Below are positions 10,908-20,712 of a stretch of 64,000 nucleotides of DNA, in pieces. Under the pieces are notes generated by a model. That model was not told the DNA's origin. It did no database searches and saw only the letters and a program-made list of their open reading frames with translations. Origin of the DNA: Ypsolopha sequella (lineage: Eukaryota > Arthropoda > Insecta > Lepidoptera > Ypsolophidae). The translations under genes and the position numbers were made by a program. The first letter of the stretch is position 1. Each line of letters starts with the position of its first letter. The stretch is taken from contig OW204012.1 in assembly GCA_934047225.1 (NCBI GenBank), positions 15,190,001 through 15,254,000 of the forward strand, read 5' to 3'.

Positions 10908-11607
10908 GTTAAACGTCAGTCTCTTAGCGCAAAGTGCATAACTTAACTTTGTTTTTCCTGTCTAGAAGTTAAAAATTGAAATTTTGGTATGTGGCAGATA
11001 TGCCAACAGTTCAGTATTAGTGATGCTTAAAAAGAAAGAGTTTGAAATTAATGCTCATTTAGACCTGATCTTGTCCAAACAATTTTAATACAGCATTTTA
11101 AGTTGGTTTTGAAAAGATCATGACTAATCGTGTATATGTCACAGTCAAAAGTCATAACTGGTCAAAACTAGTTTTGACTAAGGACGTAGTGTTGACTGAT
11201 ATTCGCAGGCACAATTAGTTTTTCGGATGTCCTGCAGCGCAGAAGAGAGCCGGTAGGTTAGGTTAGAAGGTTAGGTATGGCAAGTCGCGGAACGTTCCGC
11301 GACCGCCATACCTGACCTTTGTGGTTATTTTTTTAATGACAACCCAGAAATACTTTTTAATCAAAATTACTTCAGACCAACTTAGTCAAAACCAGTTTTG
11401 ACTGATTTTCGCAGTCAAAACTACTTTTGACCGGCTATGAGTTTTGACTGCAACATATACAATTTCAAACTCTTGCTTTATAAACCTCGCTAATACTGAA
11501 CTATTGGCGTCAATTGCCACATACCAAAATGTTTTTCAATTTTTAACTTCTAAACAGGAAATACAAAGTTAAGTTATGCACTTTGCGTTAAGCGACTGAC
11601 ATTTAAC
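10908..11607. mobile_element. MITE family Q, copy 1 (interrupted)
   Basis: Long imperfect inverted termini begin GTTAAACGTCAGTC at the left and end GACTGACATTTAAC at the right, and share GCAAAGTGCATAACTTAACT (rc at right). The native length is about 380 bp, judging from the uninterrupted copy at 51919-52296. The extra length here is the nested element at 11142-11450. Confidence 0.85.
11142..11450. mobile_element. MITE family R nested in family Q
   Basis: The termini CAGTCAAAAGTCATAACTGG and (reverse complement) CAGTCAAAACTCATAGCCGG form inverted repeats that continue with GTCAAAACTAGTTTTGACT. Its interior contains a GC-rich hairpin at 11275-11312 (GTCGCGGAACGTTCCGCGAC core). No coding capacity. 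Confidence 0.75.
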
Positions 11608-11938
11608 GTCAATTTCTCCTATTTTACGTTATTCGGAGACGCAGCGACGACGTCATGGTTACGGATGACGTAACAGCCACATTGCAATGCGCGCTAATAT
11701 GAAAGTTATTTCAATGACGTTTCCATAGATATTTCTACCGACTCCTACCGATACACATCTAGTTGCTAATGTCATGAAAGTGCCTTAAGGCGATATGTAA
11801 AAGTTTTAGCATCCCTGTTACTCCATAATATGTGAAAAAACTCTCAGTGTGAGAGGGACGGATTCGTGGAAAAGTAGCAAAAAGCCGGTTTTTTATTAAT
11901 ACAAAATGTTCTAGAGTTGCTATCAAAATTTCGTTTAA

Positions 11939-12174
11939 CCAGCGGGCCTATTGTGTATCTCTAGTTGCCTTCTGGAATGGGTGTCTATCATCAAAAACAT
12001 AGATATACTATCGAATTCCGATGTCCTAAGGATATTTTCGCACTTGAAGTGACGACACAGATTGTTAATAGTTCAATACCCACTAAAGGCAATTTTGAAA
12101 TTTCAGTTTTTAGCTATGTTTTTGATGATAGGCACCTCGTGCAGTTGGCAACTAAAGATACACAATAGGGGGGC
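11939..12174 (-). mobile_element. MITE family B, copy 1
   Basis: About 236 bp, with imperfect inverted termini of about 36 bp: CCAGCGGGCCTATTGTGTAT at one end and the complement of CCCCCCTATTCTGTATCTTT at the other. It is in opposite orientation to, and directly abuts, copy 2. Confidence 0.85.
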
Positions 12175-12418
12175 AGCCCCCCTATTCTGTATCTTTAGTT
12201 GCCAACTGGACGAGGTGCCTATCATCAAAAACATAGGGGTACTTCTCTACTAATTGGAAAATCGCTCCTACAAAGGTGTCCTAACACATTTTTCGCGAAT
12301 TTTGGAACAAAAAACATATGGAGGGACAGTTAATAAAAAAACAAATTGAATGACCTAAAAGACCCGACTTTCACCATGCAATTTTCAGAATTATTGACGA
12401 TTTTCTGGAAAATCTCGA

Positions 12419-14577
12419 CAGGGGACTGACGGACTGCACAGGGGACTGACATATTGACTGAAGACTGTTTTACCTTCAAAGTAATAAAAACAATACAATT
12501 TATTAGAAATTAAATTTACTTAAGAAATGGACAAATATCCCAACAAAGTCTTATTTGTCTATTAAACTCAAAAACAAAGGCACTTTATGGCTCAATCTTA
12601 ACAAAATTACACTCGTAGTTGAATTGATAATCTTTCCAAACTCAACAACTTCGTATCACAATTAGAAGCATTTTACAAAGGTATTTGACTTAAAATTAAA
12701 AAAGACATGCAAATCACAGATAGGTTAATACGTAATCGTACAATAATGAACAATATAACAAATTAACGATACACTGACACAGAATTTCAAATGACAATTT
12801 ATTTTTCAAAAACATCTAAAGCGAAACTGAATTTGTGAAACATTCTTTTTCCTTTTAAGACCAAATCTGGGTTTTCAATTTGATCAAAAGATGAAAATGA
12901 TGTCAGAGACATCATTTTCATACTTTGGAAGTTTGGCCTTTAACGTTACAAACTTTCAAAAATGTAAACCGCTATTCTTTAAAGATATCTCTTTTGTTTT
13001 CTCACATAATTTTTTTTTCATTTTTCCAGCTTCCATTCTATTATTGCTGTCATCTTCAAAAAACTCACGAATTTCCCGCAGGCACTGGTCAGAAATTTTG
13101 TCTCTTCGTGTTAGTTTGGGTACTTCTAATGAAGAAGGCATCAGCTTTAACTTCTTAACTCTTTTGTAAGAGACAGTTTGTGTCTTCATATTTTGTACTT
13201 TTCAATTAGGTTTCCTGAAATTACTTTCGAAAACATTTGTTTCTCTATTGGTCTTCAGTTTTGAATAATTTTCTTTTAACTGCTTGTTTAACACTTCACC
13301 AAATAAGGCCTTTTTAACAACTTCCTTTCGCGCTTCTGGAGTATCTAACATTCTTTTCAATTTTGTGTTAGGTTAGATTTGCACTGTTTCTTTCCAGTTT
13401 CTATTCGTAACAGCCTCTTTTTGTACCTTTCATACTTTTTCTTTAAAGCAGCTATCTTCATATCTTTGTTTGTTAAGCTTTTCTCTTTGTTTTTTAGCCC
13501 TTCTCTTTCGATTTTCACTTTGATTACTGGATGCAGGGCGTGGTGGAGGAAGTTCAGGTTCTGAAACCGGTGTGTTCTCTCGCAAAAAGTATTTGTCATG
13601 TCTTTCAAACCCTTTTTTTTAGACCGGTAGACTGAGCAGGGTTCTTTCCGTTTCTTTTTGGCAGCTCTGTGCTCACGAGGGTTCATGTCTTTAACACGTT
13701 TTCGTAAGCCTTTTTCTTTTTTTTTCTGATATTTTAATCTTTCTTTCTGTTTCAATTCTTCCTTCTCTTGTGGGTCATCTTTAAGACGCTGATATCCCGT
13801 TTTTTTGCTTCTCTCTTTTTTGAAGGGTTTCTTCTCTAGAAAGTGTTTTCTTTTTCTTGGATGGCATATTTTTGGCATATCTGAAACAATTTATTTAAAA
13901 GTTACGTTATATATAGTAAAATTTGAAGTTAAGTTACATAAAGTATATTATCTATTTTAAAAAGTATCACGTTAAGCACAAATAAACAGTCCCTTGTAAC
14001 AATAAACAGTCCACTGACATGCATGAGTACAGGGTACTGTCACCAGGGGACTGTAAATTTCACTGGAAACCCTGATTATTTAGAAAAATATCAGATATAT
14101 CATTATTTTATTAGAGCATTAAATTTAAACAAAATTCTAAAAATATTATCGGATTTAATAAAAAAACACAAAGAAAAATTCTTACCAGTGGACTGTTCTT
14201 CGTGACGGCCTTGACACGTGTTCTGCCTGCTGCGGAACTGATAGCACTAAACAAAATAGCGTCTCGCAGCGGCACTGTATCAAACTTCACACTAGTTACG
14301 TTCCATTTCACTCAAAAGAAAGATGTTTCTTGCCATAGATAACTTTTGTCTAAATTTTAAATTTTAGCCAGGGAACTGTTACAAAAATTTGAGGACACAA
14401 TGAGGTTGAGCAAATAAAATACTTAAATTTAATTATGATGTACAATTTTTAATCATAGATGTTCTTTTTTCAATGAGCTTCTGAATACTTTGCGTCAAAA
14501 GTAATTATGAAGCAGCGTTTCACCAAAACCTTCTATCAAAATGTGATTTTTGGAATGGGGACATGCCAGGGTACTGT
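12419..14577. repeat. Nine dispersed 11-bp motifs (CAGKGDACTGT type) in element C
   Basis: Positions: 12419 and 12439 (CAGGGGACTGA); 13986 and 14006 (minus strand: CAAGGGACTGT, CAGTGGACTGT); 14030 (CAGGGTACTGT); 14044 (CAGGGGACTGT); 14186 (CAGTGGACTGT); 14369 (CAGGGAACTGT); 14567 (CAGGGTACTGT). They occur on both strands and avoid the coding section. Subterminal protein-binding sites are the simplest reading. Confidence 0.75.
12956..13878 (-). pseudogene. Basic protein of element C, N-terminal part, frameshifted
   Basis: Three pieces in series. 13878-13357 begins MPKICHPRKRKHFLEKK and is extremely Lys/Arg-rich, with likely coiled-coil stretches (LKKKYERYKKRLL). A middle piece (about 13350-13220, in another frame) reads TPEARKEVVKKALFGEVLNK. 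The last piece, 13189-12956, contains DQCLREIREFFEDDSNNRM. This order (basic Lys-rich head, a V..ALF.EVL helix, then EFF.DD.N.RM) resembles a repeated protein family I have seen in insect genomes that is probably transposon-encoded. I cannot name it or assign a catalytic domain. The C-terminal part is absent from the element. The first piece ends at a stop, and the middle and last pieces are in different frames. Confidence 0.5.
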
Positions 14578-15012
14578 TTTTTGCTATGTTTTACAAAAAA
14601 TTAAAAAGTAAAATTATAGAACAGTTTGTTTACATCAGAAGGATCTGTAGTTTTTATTGCGTATAACCTTTGATTCAACGGAGAAAATTCAATTTACCGC
14701 CAAAATCTTTGCAGGGACAACGATTTTCCAATTAGTGGAGAACTACCCATAGATAAAAACTGAAATTTCAAAATTGTCTTTAGTGAGTATTGAACTATTA
14801 ACAATCTGTGTCGTCACTTCAAGTGCGAACATATCCTTAGGACATCGGAATTCGATAGTATATCTATGTTTTTGATGATAGACACCCAGTCCAGAAGGCA
14901 ACTAGAGATACATAATAGGCCCGCTGGTCCTAAATACTGTTGAAACCTATCTAATAAAAAATAATTGCAGTTCATGTGTCATTCCAAATTGTCAAAACAG
15001 GAGAATTGGTGT

Positions 15013-15954
15013 CTTCTAGATAGTTATCTTCTAGATAACATAATGTTTCAGGAAGAAAGAAGTCGGCAAAAGTGTTGCTTCGGTACCATCGGTCTTTATA
15101 GAATTATTATTAACTTTTTAGTGAATGACTGCTGTTACTATTGAAGTCGGTTGCTATTTTTTTGTTAAAAGTTTATTTTATTTCACATTTTTTAGTGTTG
15201 CTGGGTTAAATTGTGAAATATGGGTAGTTCTTGCAAACGTGGTTTTAATATGAAACGAAGTTCAAGTGAGTATAAGTAGCTATGTTTGAGTAGCTTCCTG
15301 CTATCAATCTCGAGTTATGTGCTGTCATTCGTTAAAGAGTTCTACGGTGATGAAGCCAAGATCGAAGGTCAGGTGGGTACACTGGCAATTTTCAAGCAAT
15401 GCCCTGCAATGAGCACCATAACACAAACTGATTGCCGCAATCCAAAGTTATGTGCTGTCATCCGTTGAGGAGTTCTATGGTGATGAAGCCAGGATCGAAG
15501 GTCAGGTGGGTATTCTGGTAATCTCCAAGTAATACCCTTGAATTAGCACCCTAACGCAGTGATTGCCGCAATCTCGAGTTATGTGCTCTGATCCGTTGAG
15601 GAGTTCTATGGTGAATATGGTGATGAAGCCAGGATCGAAGGCCAGGTGAAAGAATGATGATTTTCAAGTAATACCTTGTAATCAGCACCCAGGTACAAAG
15701 CGATTACTTCAATTTCGAGAGGTATGCTGTCATTTTCTGAGGAGTTCCACTGCCTATCTCTGAAGACCTTCATCAGATCATGACCAAACCTAAAATGGGA
15801 CCTACCTGGAAGTACACTTTTTCAAACAAAAAAAGAATTGTTCAAATCGGTTCAGAAATGACGGAGTTATGGAGTAACAACGCCAAAAAAAAAAAATATA
15901 AAAAAAAACATACAGTCGAATTGAGAACCACCTCCTTTTTGAAGTCGGTAAAAA
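15013..15954 (+). mobile_element. Family D repeat, copy 1 (5' hairpin arm lost)
   Basis: It begins inside the 5' hairpin (only the right arm is kept) and runs through a body of imperfect tandem units of about 120 bp, each containing TTATGTGCTGTCATCCGTTG and GATGAAGCCAGGATCGAAGG, to an A-run and the terminus GAAGTCGGTAAAAAG. Other copies: 19629-22846, 23013-24170, 56858-57991. Short open frames in the body are not conserved between copies. Confidence 0.85.
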
Positions 15955-16282
15955 GACCTCGTTTCAATAAATATTTGTATCGAGCCGAATTCCTCCAATC
16001 GCGTTTCTGTTTAACAGGTCCCTAGAAAAAGATACCAAAAATAATATACTATTTTATCAAAATAATACATTATTTACTGAAGTAGACATGCAAGTTCTAA
16101 GTGTCGTTTTTTTTTCCGTAGCGCCTTAACTTATAGAATACGTTTTAACATCCTCAAGTCTCTCTCTCTCAATTGATATCAAGTTGGGATTAGAAAATAC
16201 TTATTTTTGTTGTGCCACATTTTTACCCTCCCTGAAGGTAAGTTTTGAGACCGACTCCTCCAGACAGTAAAGTAAGCTTTGT

Positions 16283-16660
16283 AACTATTCCATCCATCCA
16301 TCAGCCTAGTTCGTCCACAGCTGGACATAAGTCTTTCCAGGACTTTACCACTCCCGGCGGTCATCCTGCAAGAATTGCCCATACTCACACACGCTGGGCA
16401 GGCGGGTTGGTGAGCGCGGTGCCGGAACCCTCGCACCAGTGACGCCGCTGCCCGTCATTCGTCTGTTCCATATAAAGCCCGGCTATTAGGGATGGATATA
16501 CCGCCATCCATCGGTCCCAGGCATGGTGGGCCTCCTGGTTTTTTGCCTGTGAGCTGTCCTCTTACTCTCCCCCGAATTACTTCGAGGGGTCTCCAAGTAA
16601 GATGGTGGTACCTCCACAGTCGAGCCCGGCATCAGCTCTACCACTATTCGATTACATTTC
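16283..16660 (-). pseudogene. LINE 3' remnant (YVQQWT family)
   Basis: The minus strand has a degraded form of the tail that reads GEAYVQQWTNTG then stop at 27716-28045, here about 16290-16350, followed by the same downstream DNA as at 61456-61632. 16490-16640 also matches 62600-62780. No intact frame. Confidence 0.6.
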
Positions 16661-16682
16661 ATTTATTTTTATGAACGTAATA

Positions 16683-16845
16683 TATACATACGTATACTCA
16701 CGCGTGTCTCCCAGAGGGGTAGGTAGAGACTACAGATTTCCATCTGCTACGATCCTGACACACCTCTTTCGCCTCTTCCACATCCATCGATCTAGTCATA
16801 CAAGCTCTTCTATTCCGGGTACTTTTGACATTGTCCTTCTTCAAT
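16683..16845 (-). pseudogene. LINE C-terminal tail (STRNRRACMTR family)
   Basis: The minus strand encodes STRNRRACMTRSMDVEEAK, then VCQDRSRWKSVVSTYPSG, and ends in the GTGAGTATACGTATGT-type 3' tail. Related tails are at 29400-29500, 50290-50345, 52300-52440, 59440-59640 and 59768-59990. A short truncated insertion of a LINE active across this window. Confidence 0.7.
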
Positions 16846-17281
16846 CAATATTAATGTTATTATCAATTCAATTATCTTATATTAATGTAATAAAATAAAT
16901 AAGGTTCATCTGTTTAAGAGAAAAGTAGCGGTGACATACAGACAGACGGATTTTAAATACTATAAGGGTTACATTTTCTCTTTTTTGATTACGGAACCCT
17001 AATACTGTCGCCTTTTTAAGTGCTGTCAAGAAACGAAAGCCAATACATGTTTTTTTTTTTTTTTTTTTCGAGCTACGCATATTAGATTGATGTGTAAGAT
17101 CCAAATATAGCACAAGGAAAAAACGAAAAAAAAAAAACGCTTCTATAATTTTCTATGATTCTATCACGTTGTAAAATCTCTAGATTGCGTCTCCTCCCCA
17201 TTGACACTCGTGTCTGTCGTGACAGATTAACAAAAAATAAAAAGTAAGAACCCAAAAAAAGACTATTCTTCGAAGCGCGCG

Positions 17282-17703
17282 TTAAGGCGATATGCGAAAA
17301 AAATACGGGTGTTTCTTTTCTGTGTATTTCATGAAATATACGGAAAATGTTAATACATTTTTGATATATGCATTTTGACTATATAATCTAGGGATTTGAA
17401 ATTCGAAAACTTGTTTGGATAAATTTTCCTCGATAGAAATAATTGTTGAAATGAGGTCTTCAAACACACTTTTCTCCTCGTTTGACGAATAGGAACCATA
17501 TACAGAACTCAAACATATTTTATTAGGTGTGTTTCAACAATATCTAGAGATTTGATATTTGAAATTTTGCTAACTATTTTAGTTTTTTAATAAAAATATA
17601 AAACCAACTTTTTTCCCTTTTGCCCTGATTCCGCCCCTCTCGCACTGCGCGATTTTTCGCTTGGAGTGACAGTGACAAAAATAAAATCCGCATAGCCTCT
17701 TAA
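17282..17703 (-). mobile_element. Family E element, copy 1
   Basis: A 422-bp element with ends TTAAGGCGATATGCG and GCATAGCCTCTTAA. The second copy at 37700-38133 is in the opposite orientation and collinear throughout. It is related to family A by its ends and by a CGCACTG/GAGAGGG block. A 76-codon frame inside is not a gene. Confidence 0.8.
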
Positions 17704-17806
17704 GTGTAAATCATTTCTCTTGTTACAAACACTGAAATAAAGGGTTCGACCCAGTTTCGCAGACTAATTACAACTACATAGGCAGGCGTGGTCGCAGCTT
17801 CAGATT

Positions 17807-17826
17807 GGGGGGGGGAGGGGGGGGGT
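17807..17826 (+). repeat. Poly-G tract
   Basis: Two G-runs of eight or more separated by one A, then TACTC. A simple sequence tract, possibly able to form a quadruplex. Confidence 0.8.
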
Positions 17827-17869
17827 ACTCTTTGCTCAAGTGCAGTTCCAAGACCAACTCTAACAGTAT

Positions 17870-18367
17870 TTATTTATTTATTTACAAACAAGGAGTACAA
17901 ACAGAGAGAGGCACATAATGTCTTACAGTAAAGTTATAGGTATTTTTTCATTGTACCACTATCCTTAGCATACTCACAGATAATATAAATGTTTGAAGTG
18001 ACGCAGACAGGAGATAAAGATAAAAGTAATATTATATTTTTGTTTAAAGAATTACACTACAAAGCTAAAACCCACAACCAATCTTAAAACTAACATTCAC
18101 ACAGAAAATTATAAAGATTAATTAATAGTCAGAAAGCGCTTTCTTCACTTGTCTTTTATAACACATATATGAACAATTATTGAAGTCGATATTCAAGAAA
18201 TTTTCATTATGACTCTTGCACATTCGGTATAGTGGATCTCTTTTACCTGTTTCTTTTTTTACAGACTTTAGAACAAAGACAACTTTAGGTATGGTACTAC
18301 GAGTGAGCAACTTAGGAACTCTAAAATTTATCTGATGTAAAAGTAAAAAGTAAAACAAGTTAAGCAT
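17870..18367 (-). pseudogene. LINE 3' end with RT C-terminal domain remnant
   Basis: The minus frame 18367-18122 includes HQINFRVPKLLTRST, RDPLYRMCKSHN and NIDFNNCS. The FRVP...PLYRMC..YN pattern is the C-terminal domain of Jockey/CR1-type reverse transcriptases. A 3' UTR follows and ends in TATT repeats near 17870-17884. No RT core is present, so it is a severely 5'-truncated copy. Confidence 0.6.
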
Positions 18368-18498
18368 AATAATTGTTTTATTTTAATATCATTAAGAGTT
18401 AACAGAAATCTAAAAACTATAAGGAAGTTTACTACTCGTTTCAATAAATGTAGTGATTATTTTCGAGACGTTAAGGGTTTGCTCGGAATGTTGATATA

Positions 18499-18863
18499 CC
18501 TCGCAGGCAAATAGTAAAATTACAAACGGCGTCGTCAGTTTCTAAACGCTCGTTATTTTGCTAATTGAAGAATCTTCGTCAAATAGTAGAATTCGGCATT
18601 TTCTAATTTGCCTCGGCACATAGTAATTCTGTTAGAAGTATTGAAGGTCGCCTGTATCTACTGACATGTATACCTAACACGCTCCTCTTCGCTCCGATCG
18701 TCGTCGCACCTCTTTTTCACTTTTTGGTGAAAGAATTTCGGTTTTGGCTTTTTAGAAAATGACGAAATCATTTTACAAACGGCGGGCAAATTACAACACA
18801 GCGAGCGTATAGAAACTGACGACGCCGTTTGTAAACGGCGGAATTTTACTATTTGCCTGCCAC
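18499..18863. mobile_element. MITE family F
   Basis: Inverted termini of about 50 bp: GCAGGCAAATAGTAAAATTA then ACAAACGGCGTCGTCAGTTT at the left, and the complement at the right (18801-18861) with a small insertion. A diverged relative of the interior is at about 55540-55720 (shares GCGAGCGTTTAGAAACTGACG). Confidence 0.75.
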
Positions 18864-20712
18864 ATATACACGTTCCCTGTGGGTGTCTCATGTATGGTCA
18901 TTTCGATGTACGCGGCTCGAACAAACTAAGAGACTTGTCAAAATTTGCACATCTGACTTTTAACGTCTAAATTGACTTACACAATTAAAAAAAAAGTATT
19001 GCACTTGTTGGGTTGTTTTCCAATTTTTGCTTGCACAGGTAACGTGTTAATTTAAAAGGGATCAGCCTTTAATTTTTGAATTAGCGTGGACGATTTTGGG
19101 GGGGGTTATGAGTCTTATGACCACCCCTGGGGTCGCCACTGTACAGTTTTGTTATTACAACAAAACAGAAACCTCAAAATTACCGTTCACAGTAACTCCT
19201 ATTCAGTCTACATGACCTTTAAGAGTCAAAAAACTGCGCTTTGTGCGCAATGACTTAATTTTCCAAAATCCAATTACCGTATTGAAATTCTTTGAAAAAA
19301 CCAAAATGGCTGAGTAGTACAATGGCCGGACTGGTTGGACGAGATGAAACAACAATTACATGGATCAATTATACTTGTACTGGACTCTGGACACGTTCTT
19401 GCGCGTGCGCCGGATGGTGGTATGCAATAGATAACCAATACGCGACGTGTATTTTAATATTGACGTCCTATAAAACTTAAACTTTACTGATACTTTACAA
19501 AACAATTCTTGTTCTATGACTTATGGTACACAGGAAAGGTTGCAGGTTAGCCAACTTCTCATACGTAAATTAAAAAAAAAAATAAAGCCCTAGGGCAAAA
19601 TAATCGACTTTCGGTTTTGATGCATAATAAAATAAACTTTTAACAAAAAAATAGCAACCGACTTCAATAGTAACAGCAGTCATTCACTAAAAAGTTAATA
19701 ATAATTCTATAAAGACCGATGGTACCGAAGCAACACTTTTGCCGACTTCTTTCTTCCTGAAACGTTATGTTATCTAGAAGTCGGCGTTCTTATATTGGTT
19801 TCTATGTTGCTATATCGTAGGAAATACGCCGACTTCTAGATAACATAATGTTTCAGGAGGAAAGAAGTCGGCAAAAGTGTTGCTTCGGTACCATCGGTCT
19901 TTATAGAATTATTATTAACTTTTTAGTGAATGACTGCTGTTACTATTGAAGTCGGTTGCTATTTTTTTGTTAAAAGTTTATTTTATTTCACATTTTTTAG
20001 TGTTGCTGGGTTAAATTGTGAGGTATAGGTAGTTCTTGCAAACGTGGTGTTAATATGAAACGAAGTTCAAGTGAGTATAAGTAGCCATGTTTGAGTAGCT
20101 TCCTGCTATCAGCACCCTAACACTACATGATTACCGCAATCTCGAGTTATGTGCTGTCATCCGTTGAAGAGTTCTACGGTGATGAAGCCAAGATCGAAAT
20201 TCAGGTGGGTACACTGGCAATTTTCAGCAATGCCCTGCAATGAGCACCCTAACACAAACTGGTTGCCGCAATCTAAAGTTATGTGCTGTCATCCGTTGAG
20301 GAGTTCTATGATGATGAAGCCAGGATCGAAGGTCAGGTGGGTATTCTGATAATCTCCAAGTAATACCCTTGAATCAGCACCCTAACGCAGTGATTGCCGC
20401 AATCTCGAGTTATGTGCTCTGATCCGTTGAAGAGTTCTATGGTGAATATGTTGATGAAGCCAGGATCGAAGGTCAGGTGGAAGAATGTCGATTTTCAAGT
20501 AATACCTTGTAATCAGCACCCAAGTACATAGCGATTGCTTCAATTTCGAGATATATGCTGTCATTTTCTGAGGAGTTCCACTGCCTATCTCTGAAGACCT
20601 TAATCAAATCATGACCAAACCTAAAATGGGACCTACCTGGAAGTATATTCTTTCAAACAAAAAAAGAATTGTTCAAATCGGTTGGGAAATGACGGAGTTA
20701 TGGAGTAACAAC

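Larger units (their letters stand above)
12237..14748. mobile_element. Element C: 2.5-kb DNA transposon
   Basis: The termini GGGTACTTCTCTACTAATTG and (reverse complement of right end) GGGTAGTTCTCCACTAATTG form inverted repeats of about 28 bp. The flanking ATAG at 12233-12236 and 14749-14752 is a probable target duplication (4 bp, or 5 bp counting a shared C). It carries broken basic coding sequence on the minus strand (12956-13878) and nine copies of an 11-bp CAGKGDACTGT-type motif. The 4-5 bp duplication and these ends do not let me name a superfamily. Confidence 0.8.
12173..14927 (+). mobile_element. MITE family B, copy 2, split by element C
   Basis: The left part (12173-12236) and right part (14749-14927) rejoin to a standard family-B element of about 240 bp, as seen uninterrupted at 41151-41389 and 62356-62593. 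The interruption is element C. Confidence 0.85.
11785..16129. mobile_element. Family A element, expanded by nested insertions
   Basis: Outer ends are TTAAGGCGATATG and CGCCTTAA. The intact copy at 33537-33959 is 423 bp and aligns with three pieces here: 11785-11938, 14928-15012 and 15955-16129. The gaps are filled by a pair of family-B elements (11939-14927) and a family-D repeat (15013-15954). No coding capacity of its own. It shares the GCGAGAGGGACGGATTC block and TTAAGGCG ends with family E. Confidence 0.85.

Noticed and set aside
15780..16025. A small gene with MTKPKMGPTWKY start
   Set aside because: It is the 3' part of the family-D repeat and ends differently in each copy because of the A-run and flanking DNA.
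20611..20712. A conserved N-terminal domain on the second LINE RT
   Set aside because: It is family-D repeat sequence read in frame by chance. The same peptide appears in other D copies without a LINE.
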